Source: Betaproteobacteria bacterium
GTDB taxonomy: Bacteria > Pseudomonadota > Gammaproteobacteria > Burkholderiales > SG8-41
Reading direction: 5' to 3'
Assembly (NCBI GenBank): GCA_947476215.1
Contig: CANJQI010000032.1
Coordinates: 1-39,396, forward strand
DNA length: 39,396 nucleotides
Below the pieces are notes generated by a model. It did no database searches. It saw only the letters and a program-made list of their open reading frames with translations, and was not told where the DNA came from. How positions within the stretch are numbered: the first letter of the stretch is position 1; every line of letters starts with the position of its first letter. The position numbers were made by a program, and so were the translations under genes. Shown here piece by piece: positions 31,408 through 38,218 of this stretch.

Positions 31408-32855
31408 GACTTCTTCCCTTTCGCTGAGTCGAGCCATTCTTCAAGCTTTTTCGTCCGCTCCATTACCTTCGGCGGAACTCTGAGGCGGGTCGGGAACGGT
31501 CTATGTGTTGGACGCGTCGCATCCAGCATCAAGCGATTCGATCCCATGCCGCGCTGGTCCTGCGGCGGGCGCAGGTTCTTCATGAGATCGGCATCGCGGT
31601 CGGGATCGACGTAGGTATTGACCGCCCACAACACCTGCTGTTCATTAAAGACGTCAATGTCATCATCGACCACCACCGCGACATGCAGGGTAGGCAGAAA
31701 AACGAGCGCGGCCAGCGCGAGCTGCTTGGGCTGGTGTTCCTCCGTCTTTTTCACTGAAATGTAAACCGTGTAGCGCCCGCACGCCGAAAACGGGAGATTC
31801 ACGGCGGTAACACCGCCTATCTTCTGATTGAGATAGTTGAAAATCGAACCTGCGTGTCCCAAGGCTCCCATCAACTGATGTTCGCGATGCCCGGAAAAAA
31901 TATCCTGAAAGGTGGCGTTGTCGCGATACGTGATCGCGGTCACTTCCATCAGCGGCGCCAACTCCTGGGGTTGATACTGGCCGCTGATTTCGCCAAATGG
32001 ATCAACGATGGTGTGCTTGCTCGGATCAACCTCCCCTTCGATGATGATTTCGGCATCCGCTGGCACCATGAAATCCTTACCCCAGGTGACTGAGGGCGCA
32101 AGTCGCACCGGTTCCTGCAGAAAACCACCGGCCGTCGCGTATTCGTTGTCGCCCCAGGGCGTGCTGTTGAGCGTGCCCAGCCAGAACGCGGGATGGTGGC
32201 CCAGAATATTGATCACCGGAAAACGCTCGCCGCGTTTCTCCCACAGCTTGAAGATACGGTGTATGTGAGCCGAGTGAGGCGTCAGACCACCGCGATGCCC
32301 GGTCTCTGGGAAAGTCTTGATGAAAGTCACGTTGTAAAAGTCCTCGCCCGGAGGCTTCGCCACCATGCCCATCAGGAACGCCGCGCCCAGATCCATCTCG
32401 GCATGGCGCACGCCGGGCAGGATCCACATGTCCGCCTTCTTGCCCTGCAGCACATTGGCATGCACCGGTGCGTTGTCGCCTGATACGACAACAGGCTGTA
32501 TCTTGCGGGGAACGCGCTCGGCAAAAAGCGATCCGAGCTCGCGGCCTGCCTTGCTGCGCGGCAAGCCAATCGCCTCGGCGCAACGCTCGCGCGTCGCCCA
32601 CAGGTTGGTTACGATCGGAAACTTCGACGGCTCGCCGTGCAAGTTAAGCGGATTGGTGAACTCCACCGTTGGAAACTCGCCGCGGTCCTCGAGGTGCTGG
32701 AGTATCGCGGTGACTTCGAAGTCCATGGGATTGACCTTGCGGCTCACCTTCCTGAACTCGTTCGGATCGTCGCGAATCTGATCGAGATAGGTAGCAAGAG
32801 ACTTGGGGCCGCTCCGCGCAGCTGTTTTCTTGGTTTTCTTCTTCGTGTCCGGCAT
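31404..32855 (-). CDS. UbiD-family (prenyl-FMN-dependent) decarboxylase
   Basis: A 483-residue UbiD-fold protein. Landmarks are VEFTNPLNLHGEPSKFPIVT, VVVSGDNAPVHANVLQGK, NILGHHPAFWLGTLNSTPWG, the IIIEGEVDPSKHTIVDPFG and EISGQYQ stretch carrying conserved acids of the active site, and VVVDDDIDVFNEQQVLWAVN near the C-terminus. UbiD enzymes reversibly (de)carboxylate aromatic or alpha,beta-unsaturated acids using prenylated FMN made by a UbiX partner, which is not present here. ATG 32855 has AGGAG 6 bases upstream. The Lys-rich first 15 residues are unusual. No ubiquinone genes are nearby, so a catabolic role is likelier than coenzyme Q synthesis. It is translationally coupled to the small zinc-ribbon gene. 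Confidence 0.92.
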   Translation of the reverse strand: MPDTKKKTKKTAARSGPKSLATYLDQIRDDPNEFRKVSRKVNPMDFEVTAILQHLEDRGEFPTVEFTNPLNLHGEPSKFPIVTNLWATRERCAEAIGLPRSKAGRELGSLFAERVPRKIQPVVVSGDNAPVHANVLQGKKADMWILPGVRHAEMDLGAAFLMGMVAKPPGEDFYNVTFIKTFPETGHRGGLTPHSAHIHRIFKLWEKRGERFPVINILGHHPAFWLGTLNSTPWGDNEYATAGGFLQEPVRLAPSVTWGKDFMVPADAEIIIEGEVDPSKHTIVDPFGEISGQYQPQELAPLMEVTAITYRDNATFQDIFSGHREHQLMGALGHAGSIFNYLNQKIGGVTAVNLPFSACGRYTVYISVKKTEEHQPKQLALAALVFLPTLHVAVVVDDDIDVFNEQQVLWAVNTYVDPDRDADLMKNLRPPQDQRGMGSNRLMLDATRPTHRPFPTRLRVPPKVMERTKKLEEWLDSAKGKKS

Positions 32856-33334
32856 AAGTGGCTCCTATAATTCGGGTTGTTGCGGCGCGCAACTTGATAA
32901 CCCGCGTAACGCGCGGAAAATCACTGTACTAGCTTGAGCCACCTACCGTCAACGGCACGGCGGTCACAGCAAGCGCTTCGGTCCCTGAGGTCTGAAGCCA
33001 CCGACAGTCGGTGCAAGTGCTCCGTCGCTGAATCAATCGAACCGGGTCATCCAGCGTCCACGAATACGCCAACGACGTCTGGCGCCTGCTTCACGTTTCG
33101 TATTGCACCAACGGAATTGGCGCGAACAATTCGTCGAAGCCGTAACCAACAAAGGACGGCTTTCCTGAAACGCAGTAAATCAAGGAGTTATTAGCCGGAC
33201 ACTACTGTTTCATGATCAATTGTGATCATCGACCTGGCTCTGGCGACAACCTCGCTTACGAACCCCGTCCACCAGTTGGAGGATAATGGGACGGTCGATT
33301 CACCACCATCATCCATCCAACCGAGGATAACCCT
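32856..33334. other. 479-base gap upstream of the UbiD-family gene and pseudogenes
   Basis: No supportable gene is seen here on either strand. It should hold the promoter of the UbiD-family operon (minus strand), but I find no convincing -35/-10 pair. TGATCA is repeated at 33213-33218 and 33223-33228 around ATTG, a small dyad that could be an operator. A ribosome site for the decayed isochorismatase gene (GAGGA, 33323-33327) closes the gap. Confidence 0.4.
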
Positions 33335-33722
33335 GTGACAGACATCAGTCTGGACAAGAAGGACACCGCTTTGCTATCCATGGATTTCCAGAACGATATT
33401 CTGGGCAATTTCAGCGAGCCGCAATGAGGCAATCTGATCAGGCTCGCTGGCGCCAACCTCGCAGCCGCGCGCAAGGCCGGGATTGCGGTAGCGCGCGTGG
33501 CCGTGCGATTTCGTCCGGGCCATCCTGAGGTAAGCCCGCGCAACAAGCGCTTTTCCGGCGCCAAGAAGGCCAATAGCCTGGTATACGGTACCCCGGCCGC
33601 GGAAATCCATTAGGCGCTCGCGACATTCATACCGTGCTTATCCGGTTGTCTCCCAGATCCACTACCGGTAGTCTGTTGAGCATCTACGCCAATCTGGGCT
33701 GGTCATGGTTATCGACGTGCCT
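33335..33722 (+). pseudogene. Isochorismatase-family cysteine hydrolase, decayed
   Basis: GTG 33335, with GAGGA 7 bases upstream, opens TDISLDKKDTALLSMDFQND, containing the family's catalytic Asp. Then come an in-frame TGA at 33425, ARKAGIAVARVAVRFRPGHP, EVSPRNKRFSGAKKANSLVY, GTPAAEIH and a TAG at 33611. Continuation (DIHTVLIR) is found only after a frameshift, and a second shift is needed after that; homology fades at about 33720 where the IS1595 relic begins. The Cys-bearing half is not readable. Relatives hydrolyse isochorismate, nicotinamide or N-carbamoyl compounds. It is clearly nonfunctional. Confidence 0.78.
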
Positions 33723-33734
33723 TAGCAAGACGAT

Positions 33735-34472
33735 TTGCCATTTCCTCGCTCGCGGCCTGAGTTTGAGCAACTGTTCCCGGACTAAGCGGCCTAATCGGCT
33801 TACCTTGAGCGCGCCCGATGGAGAGCCGGGTTCGTTTGAGGCCACTGCGGCACACCCGGAGAGCCTTATCGCTTCGCCAATCGCCTCAGCGTTTGTCGGT
33901 GCCGTCATTGCAACCGCGATACGAGCATCACTGCGGGCACGCTCATGGAACGTACCCACACACCGCTCTCCGTGTGGTTCTGCGCAGCCTACTTGGTTGC
34001 CAGCCAGACGCCCGGAATGTCGGCCCCCCAGTTCCAGCGCCAACTCGGATTGCCGCGTTACGAGACTGCTTTCCAGATTCTTCACAAACTGCGGGCCGGC
34101 ATGGTGCGCCCCGACCAGGATCGGATTGACGGTAACCACGGAGAGCACGGCGAGGCCGATGAAACCTACGGCCGCGGCCGCACTCGCGGCAAGGCCCGAG
34201 GCGGGCACGACATGGTGCTTGTCGCCGGTGGCGTCGAGCTTAAACAGCGCAAGCCCGGTGGCAGCCTCAACAAGCGGAGGACTGGACGGTACGCCGGACG
34301 TGTTCGGCTTGCGGTGGAGCCAGACCGAAGTGCCAAATCATTGGGTGGCTTCATCGAGCGAACCGTTAAGCCCGGCGCTGCCATCATCACCGACGACTGG
34401 AGCGGTTACGCGAAGCTGGGCATACGCGGTTATTGCCATACTGCCGTCGCGGAACGGGGTGACACGCAGTAG
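33735..34472 (+). pseudogene. IS1595-family transposase, decayed
   Basis: One frame from about 33735 spells a nearly full IS1595 transposase: RPEFEQLFPD, AYLERARWRAGFV, a zinc ribbon (CRCRHCNRDTSITAGT), ERTHTPLSVWFCAAYLVASQ, QLGLPRYETAFQILHKLRAG and DDWSGYAKLGIRGY. It is broken by TAA at 33783 and 33792 and by TGA at 33837 (where a zinc-ribbon Cys is expected). After AERGDTQ it ends at a TAG at 34470, with about the last 70 residues, including the third catalytic position, missing. Terminal inverted repeats are not recognisable. It lies directly against the decayed isochorismatase gene, which it may have interrupted. Confidence 0.85.
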
Positions 34473-34517
34473 CGGGGGGCAGGTGTAAGATATGTCACGG
34501 CAACCATGGAGGCACAA

Positions 34518-34724
34518 ATGCGCCAAGTCATGATCTATCGCGGAGAAAATGGTCTTTGGGTGGCGGAGTGTCCAAGCCTTCCCGGGTGCATCAGCCAGGG
34601 TGATACCCGTGAACACACGCTTGGCAACATAAAGGAAGCAATTGAAGGTTACGAATTGACCCTCAAGGAAGATGGATTGCCTGTACCTGATGACCCGCTT
34701 GACGCGTTGCTTGTTGCTGTATGA
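34518..34724 (+). CDS. hicB: HicB-family antitoxin
   Basis: A 68-residue HicB with the partial RNase-H-like fold: MRQVMIYRGENGLWVAECPS, LPGCISQGDTREHTLGNIKE, AIEGYELTLKEDGLPVPDD. ATG 34518 is chosen over 34506 because GGAGG lies 5-6 bases upstream and the family normally begins MRxVxIY. There is no extra C-terminal DNA-binding domain, so repression would depend on the complex. It is first in the pair, with the toxin start overlapping its stop (ATGA). HicB binds and blocks HicA and usually autoregulates the operon. Confidence 0.93.
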   Translation: MRQVMIYRGENGLWVAECPSLPGCISQGDTREHTLGNIKEAIEGYELTLKEDGLPVPDDPLDALLVAV

Positions 34725-34942
34725 GCAAACTCCCCCGCCTTTCAGGCAGGGACTGCGTCAAGGCTCTGGAGAAAGCCGGCTTTCGGGTGAAGCGTCAGCA
34801 TGGCAGCCATATTATTCTGCGTCGTGATCAGCCGTTTGTACAATTGGTGGTTCCGGACCATCGCGGGATTGATACCGGAACGTTGCGCGCGATCCTTCGT
34901 CAGTCCGGCATCAGCCCGGAAGAGTTTGGGCTGTTGCTGTAG
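34721..34942 (+). CDS. hicA: HicA-family mRNA interferase toxin
   Basis: A 73-residue double-stranded-RNA-binding-fold toxin. It begins MSKLPRLSGRDCVKALEKAG and contains the catalytic His in RQHGSHIILRR, then VPDHRGIDTGTLRAILRQSG and ISPEEFGLLL. All core residues look intact. HicA cleaves mRNAs during stress. The start overlaps the hicB stop by 4 bases, which keeps production tied to the antitoxin. The pair sits between IS relics and a catabolic operon on the other strand, its stop 14 bases from the converging enolase-superfamily gene. Confidence 0.93.
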   Translation: MSKLPRLSGRDCVKALEKAGFRVKRQHGSHIILRRDQPFVQLVVPDHRGIDTGTLRAILRQSGISPEEFGLLL

Positions 34943-34956
34943 GCAATCTTTGCGCT

Positions 34957-36096
34957 CTACTTATCGACGCGGTATTTTCTGATTTTCGCGGGATCCAGCG
35001 TCAGCCCTATGCCGGGGCCTTCCGGCAGTATCAGCTTGCCGTCCTTGATCAGGAGATCCTGATTGGCAACGTGATCCGTCGCGTCGAGAAAGGAACTGAA
35101 TTCATGCGCGTGTATCGCTTCGTACGTGCATGCGAAGTGCGCGGCGGCGGCGGAACCGATCTGCATGTCGGCCTGGCTGCCGTTGTGCACGGGACGATAA
35201 AACGCACGCGCAAGCCCCACGATGTCGCGTGAAATGGTGTAACCGGTGCGCGCGCATTTGATGACGATGGAACGGATGGCGCCGATTTCGAGTTGATCGC
35301 GCACGTCGTCGAGCGTAAAACAACTGTCGTCGCCCGAGATCGGTACGGTCATGCTCTGCGCGGCGAGCAGTTTGCCGTCCTTGTCGCGGGCGGGCAAAGG
35401 TTCCTCGATGAGCGCGATGTTGATATCTTCAAAAGCCGGGGCGGCCTCTATCAACTGCTGGGCGCTGTATCCCTGATTCATGTCGACCGCGATTTCCACG
35501 TCGTCACCAACCTGCTTGCGCAGTGCACGCAGCAGGTCGATATCCCGCGCAGGGTCGAATCCGCACTTGACTTTAAATGCCTTGAAACCATAGCGCTTCA
35601 TCATGTTTTCGGCCTCGGCCAGCAGCTGCTTTTTGCCGCCCAGCGAGAAGCGCCAGTTGACCGGCAATGACTTGACCGTGCCACCCAGCAGTTGCGCACA
35701 CGGAATCCCCAGCGACTTGGCCTGCGCATCGTAGATGGCCATGTCGAGCGCTGCTTTGGCGGCGATGTTGCCGGCGACGGCATTGAAGACCCAGTGCACG
35801 CGCGCGATATCGAACGCGTTGACGCCGATCAACTCTGGCCCCAGGTGATGCAGGATGATCGCCAGCAGCGACTGCTGGGTGTCGCCGTATATCGTGGTGC
35901 GCGGCGGCGCGTCGGCTATGCCCTGCGAGCCGTCGGTCAGTGTCACGACCACGATCACGTTGTCCACGCTGCTGATGTGCCCGCGCGCCCATTTGATCGG
36001 CTGCTTGAGCGGTATCGAAATCGGAATCGCCTCGACCTTGCTAATAGTGAGTTCGTGGGATTTTGCCTTCGTACGCGATGCTGTATTGGACTTCAC
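34957..36096 (-). CDS. Enolase-superfamily enzyme, MLE/dipeptide-epimerase-like
   Basis: A 379-residue mandelate-racemase/muconate-lactonizing-family protein. The barrel shows the KxK motif (Lys175, Lys177 in FKAFKVKCGF). Metal ligands are Asp205 (AVDMNQGY), Glu231 (LIEEPLP) and Asp256 (ISGDDSC), with Lys280 (IVIKCARTG) opposite. That Lys/Lys arrangement belongs to the MLE subgroup: cycloisomerases, o-succinylbenzoate synthase and dipeptide epimerases, rather than sugar-acid dehydratases that use His-Asp. GTG 36096 follows AAAGGG. A basic 15-residue N-terminal tail is unusual. It is the last gene of the MmgE/DapA-like/Bug operon, 13 bases after Bug 10. Lactonisation or epimerisation of a carboxylate is likely; substrate unknown. 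Confidence 0.92.
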   Translation of the reverse strand: MKSNTASRTKAKSHELTISKVEAIPISIPLKQPIKWARGHISSVDNVIVVVTLTDGSQGIADAPPRTTIYGDTQQSLLAIILHHLGPELIGVNAFDIARVHWVFNAVAGNIAAKAALDMAIYDAQAKSLGIPCAQLLGGTVKSLPVNWRFSLGGKKQLLAEAENMMKRYGFKAFKVKCGFDPARDIDLLRALRKQVGDDVEIAVDMNQGYSAQQLIEAAPAFEDINIALIEEPLPARDKDGKLLAAQSMTVPISGDDSCFTLDDVRDQLEIGAIRSIVIKCARTGYTISRDIVGLARAFYRPVHNGSQADMQIGSAAAAHFACTYEAIHAHEFSSFLDATDHVANQDLLIKDGKLILPEGPGIGLTLDPAKIRKYRVDK

Positions 36097-36109
36097 GTTG
36101 CCACCCTTT

Positions 36110-37093
36110 CTATTCTTCGATGATGCCGGCTTCCTTGATGACCTTGCCCCACTTCGCCATATCGGTTCTCAGCAAGCCGACGAATTCCTCGGGCGTGGTG
36201 CCCACAGGTTCAATGGCCAGACTCAGGAATTTTTCCTTTACGTCCGGCTGTTTGACGACTTCCTTGATCTCCTGGCTCAGTCTCGCGGCGAGCGCTTTGG
36301 GCATCTTCGCCGGTCCGAAAAATCCCACCATGGACCCTGCTTCATAGCCCGGCAGGCCGGACGCCGCCACGGTGGGCAATCCCGGCGCGAGCGCCGACGG
36401 TTTGGCGGTCGTAACGGCCAGCACTCTTAACCGTCCCGTCTTGACCTGCGCCATGCCCAGCGATGCGGAACCGAACATGACCTGTATTTCACCGCCCGCC
36501 ATCGCGTTGGCGGCTTGACCGCTACCCTTGTACGCAACGCGTGTGATATTGACCCCGGCCATGCTTTTGAAAAGCTCCGCCGCCAGATGCGTCGCCGCGC
36601 CCGAACCTGCGGATCCATACAGCAGGTCGCCCGGCTTGGCCTTGGCCAGTGCAATGAATTCCTTGACCGTTTTCGCCGGCACGGATGCATGAACAAAAAT
36701 GAAGAACGGCGCTTCCGCCGCCAGCGAGATCGGCGTGAAGTCCCGGATCGCATCGTAAGTCACGTTCTTGCGCAAAAATGGCGCAAGCCACAGCGAGCTG
36801 CCGTAAACGAGCATCGTGTACCCATCGGGCGCAGCTTTCACGACTATGCCCGCCGCGATCGTGCCGCCCGCAGCGCCGCGGTTGTCGATGACGACCTGCT
36901 GTCCCAAGCGCGCGGATAACCCCTGCGATACGATGCGCCCGGCGACCTCGTTGCCGCCGCCGGGTTCAGGCGCCAGCATGCGTATCGGCTTGGCGGGATA
37001 AGGGCCAGGCACGGATGATTGGGCAAATACCGCACCCATGCTCGCCGCACCCAGAGCCATCATGACTCCTGCTGCCCGTAACCACTTCAACAT
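36110..37093 (-). CDS. Bug-family TTT substrate-binding protein (10), Asp-to-Glu loop variant
   Basis: A 327-residue receptor starting at ATG 37093 with AGGAG 5 bases upstream. The signal peptide (core GVMMALGAASMGAVFA) ends before QSSVPGPYPAKPIRMLAPEP. The ligand loop is GGGNEVAGRIVSQGLSARLG: the Asp that stands in this place in the other complete copies (for example GGGNDF) is Glu here, and the usual Ala-Arg becomes Gly-Arg. Then VVIDNRGAAGGTIAAGIVVK, DGYTMLVYGSSLWLAPFLRK and LLYGSAGSGAATHLAAELF. It lies 81 bases after the DapA/NanA-type gene and 13 bases before the enolase-superfamily gene, so it is the receptor of that operon. Confidence 0.92.
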   Translation of the reverse strand: MLKWLRAAGVMMALGAASMGAVFAQSSVPGPYPAKPIRMLAPEPGGGNEVAGRIVSQGLSARLGQQVVIDNRGAAGGTIAAGIVVKAAPDGYTMLVYGSSLWLAPFLRKNVTYDAIRDFTPISLAAEAPFFIFVHASVPAKTVKEFIALAKAKPGDLLYGSAGSGAATHLAAELFKSMAGVNITRVAYKGSGQAANAMAGGEIQVMFGSASLGMAQVKTGRLRVLAVTTAKPSALAPGLPTVAASGLPGYEAGSMVGFFGPAKMPKALAARLSQEIKEVVKQPDVKEKFLSLAIEPVGTTPEEFVGLLRTDMAKWGKVIKEAGIIEE

Positions 37094-37174
37094 GCCTGCT
37101 CCTGATGAGTCCGGACAGATCTCGGCAAGGGTTTGCCGACCTACTCCTACAACTGCCATACCGAGCATTGCCCC

Positions 37175-38152
37175 CTATTTCCCAGGATACAAACGCGACA
37201 TCCAGTCCGACGCATAGATGCGCGCCTTGAGCGATGCTTTCTGCTCGTCGGTAATCTGGTGCATGGGCGGACGCACTGGCCCACCCGCCATGCCGATGAG
37301 ATCCATCCAGTACTTGATCTGCGGCAACGGATGGATGGCAGCATGCTTGTCTCTCAACACGCGGTACATCGTCTGCCACACTTCGCGCAGCGGCTGCAAT
37401 TCGTAGTATTTTTTCGCGGCCTCGACATTCTTGCCCTGCTTGGCGAGTTCCCAGTATTCCTGGATGGGCTGATAGTGCTTGCTCTGCATCAGAAACACCG
37501 ACGTTGTGCCCAACATCACCTGCTGGTTGAAATACTGCGTCATCGGCAGCAGAAACTCTTCATTGGACGAACTCACCACGATCTTGTCGCCGCACAGTTC
37601 AACACAGCGCAGGGTATGGCTGACATCGTTGATCGCGTTTTTGAGCGCGCAGATATTGGGGATTTTCGCCAGACGCGCCACGGTTTCCGGCGTGAATGCG
37701 ATACCCGCGTGATAGGTGTTATAGGCGAATATCGCGATATCGACCTTGGACGCCACATATTCGTAGTATTCGCAGATCATATCCTGCGACTTGGCCCACT
37801 CGTAAGGGATCCAGATCATGACGGCATCCGCGCCCACGGCTTGCGCATGCTTGGTGAGATTGATGGTCTCCTCGACGCTGTGATCGGTGGTATGCGCATA
37901 CGCCACCACGCGCTTGCGGGCGGCGTCTATCGCCACTTCCATAGCGCGCTTGCGCTCGTCCATCGACAACACCCACGGCTCGGAAAATCCAAAGCCCAGG
38001 CCCGACGCCTTGACCTCCAGCATGCGCTCGACGTTGGTGCGTATGCCGGCCTCGTCGAGCTTGAAATCCTGCGTAAACGGTATCATCGGGCTGGTGAACA
38101 GGCCCTTCAGTTTCTCGCGCGCCCATTCCTTCGCTTCTTTTTTATGGATCAT
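37175..38152 (-). CDS. DapA/NanA-family class I aldolase-type lyase or dehydratase
   Basis: A 325-residue (beta/alpha)8 enzyme. The Schiff-base Lys171 is in ICALKNAIND and Tyr144 in FAYNTYHAG, spaced as in dihydrodipicolinate synthase. The usual GxTGE loop is replaced by GFSEPWVLSMDER, so the substrate differs from DHDPS and from sialic-acid lyase. Members of this family cleave or dehydrate 2-keto acids formed from sugar acids and aromatics (for example KDG aldolase, hydratase-aldolases). ATG 38152 has AAGGGG about 10 bases upstream. It follows MmgE/PrpD copy 4 by 66 bases and precedes Bug 10. It probably acts on a keto acid made by the other operon enzymes, releasing pyruvate. Confidence 0.9.
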   Translation of the reverse strand: MIHKKEAKEWAREKLKGLFTSPMIPFTQDFKLDEAGIRTNVERMLEVKASGLGFGFSEPWVLSMDERKRAMEVAIDAARKRVVAYAHTTDHSVEETINLTKHAQAVGADAVMIWIPYEWAKSQDMICEYYEYVASKVDIAIFAYNTYHAGIAFTPETVARLAKIPNICALKNAINDVSHTLRCVELCGDKIVVSSSNEEFLLPMTQYFNQQVMLGTTSVFLMQSKHYQPIQEYWELAKQGKNVEAAKKYYELQPLREVWQTMYRVLRDKHAAIHPLPQIKYWMDLIGMAGGPVRPPMHQITDEQKASLKARIYASDWMSRLYPGK

Positions 38153-38218
38153 GTTGGAATACCCCTTAAAAATGATGCTGCTAATTTACTCAATGGCAAG
38201 CCCGCCCTCGCCACGCCC

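Noticed and set aside
33213-33228. TGATCA-ATTG-TGATCA considered as a CRP/FNR site
   Set aside because: Half-sites do not match TGTGA or TTGAT consensus spacing; kept only as a minor dyad in the gap entry.
33634-34488. 284-residue plus-strand frame across the IS1595 relic
   Set aside because: It is the wrong frame; the neighbouring frame gives clear transposase sequence with three stops, so this one is a by-product.
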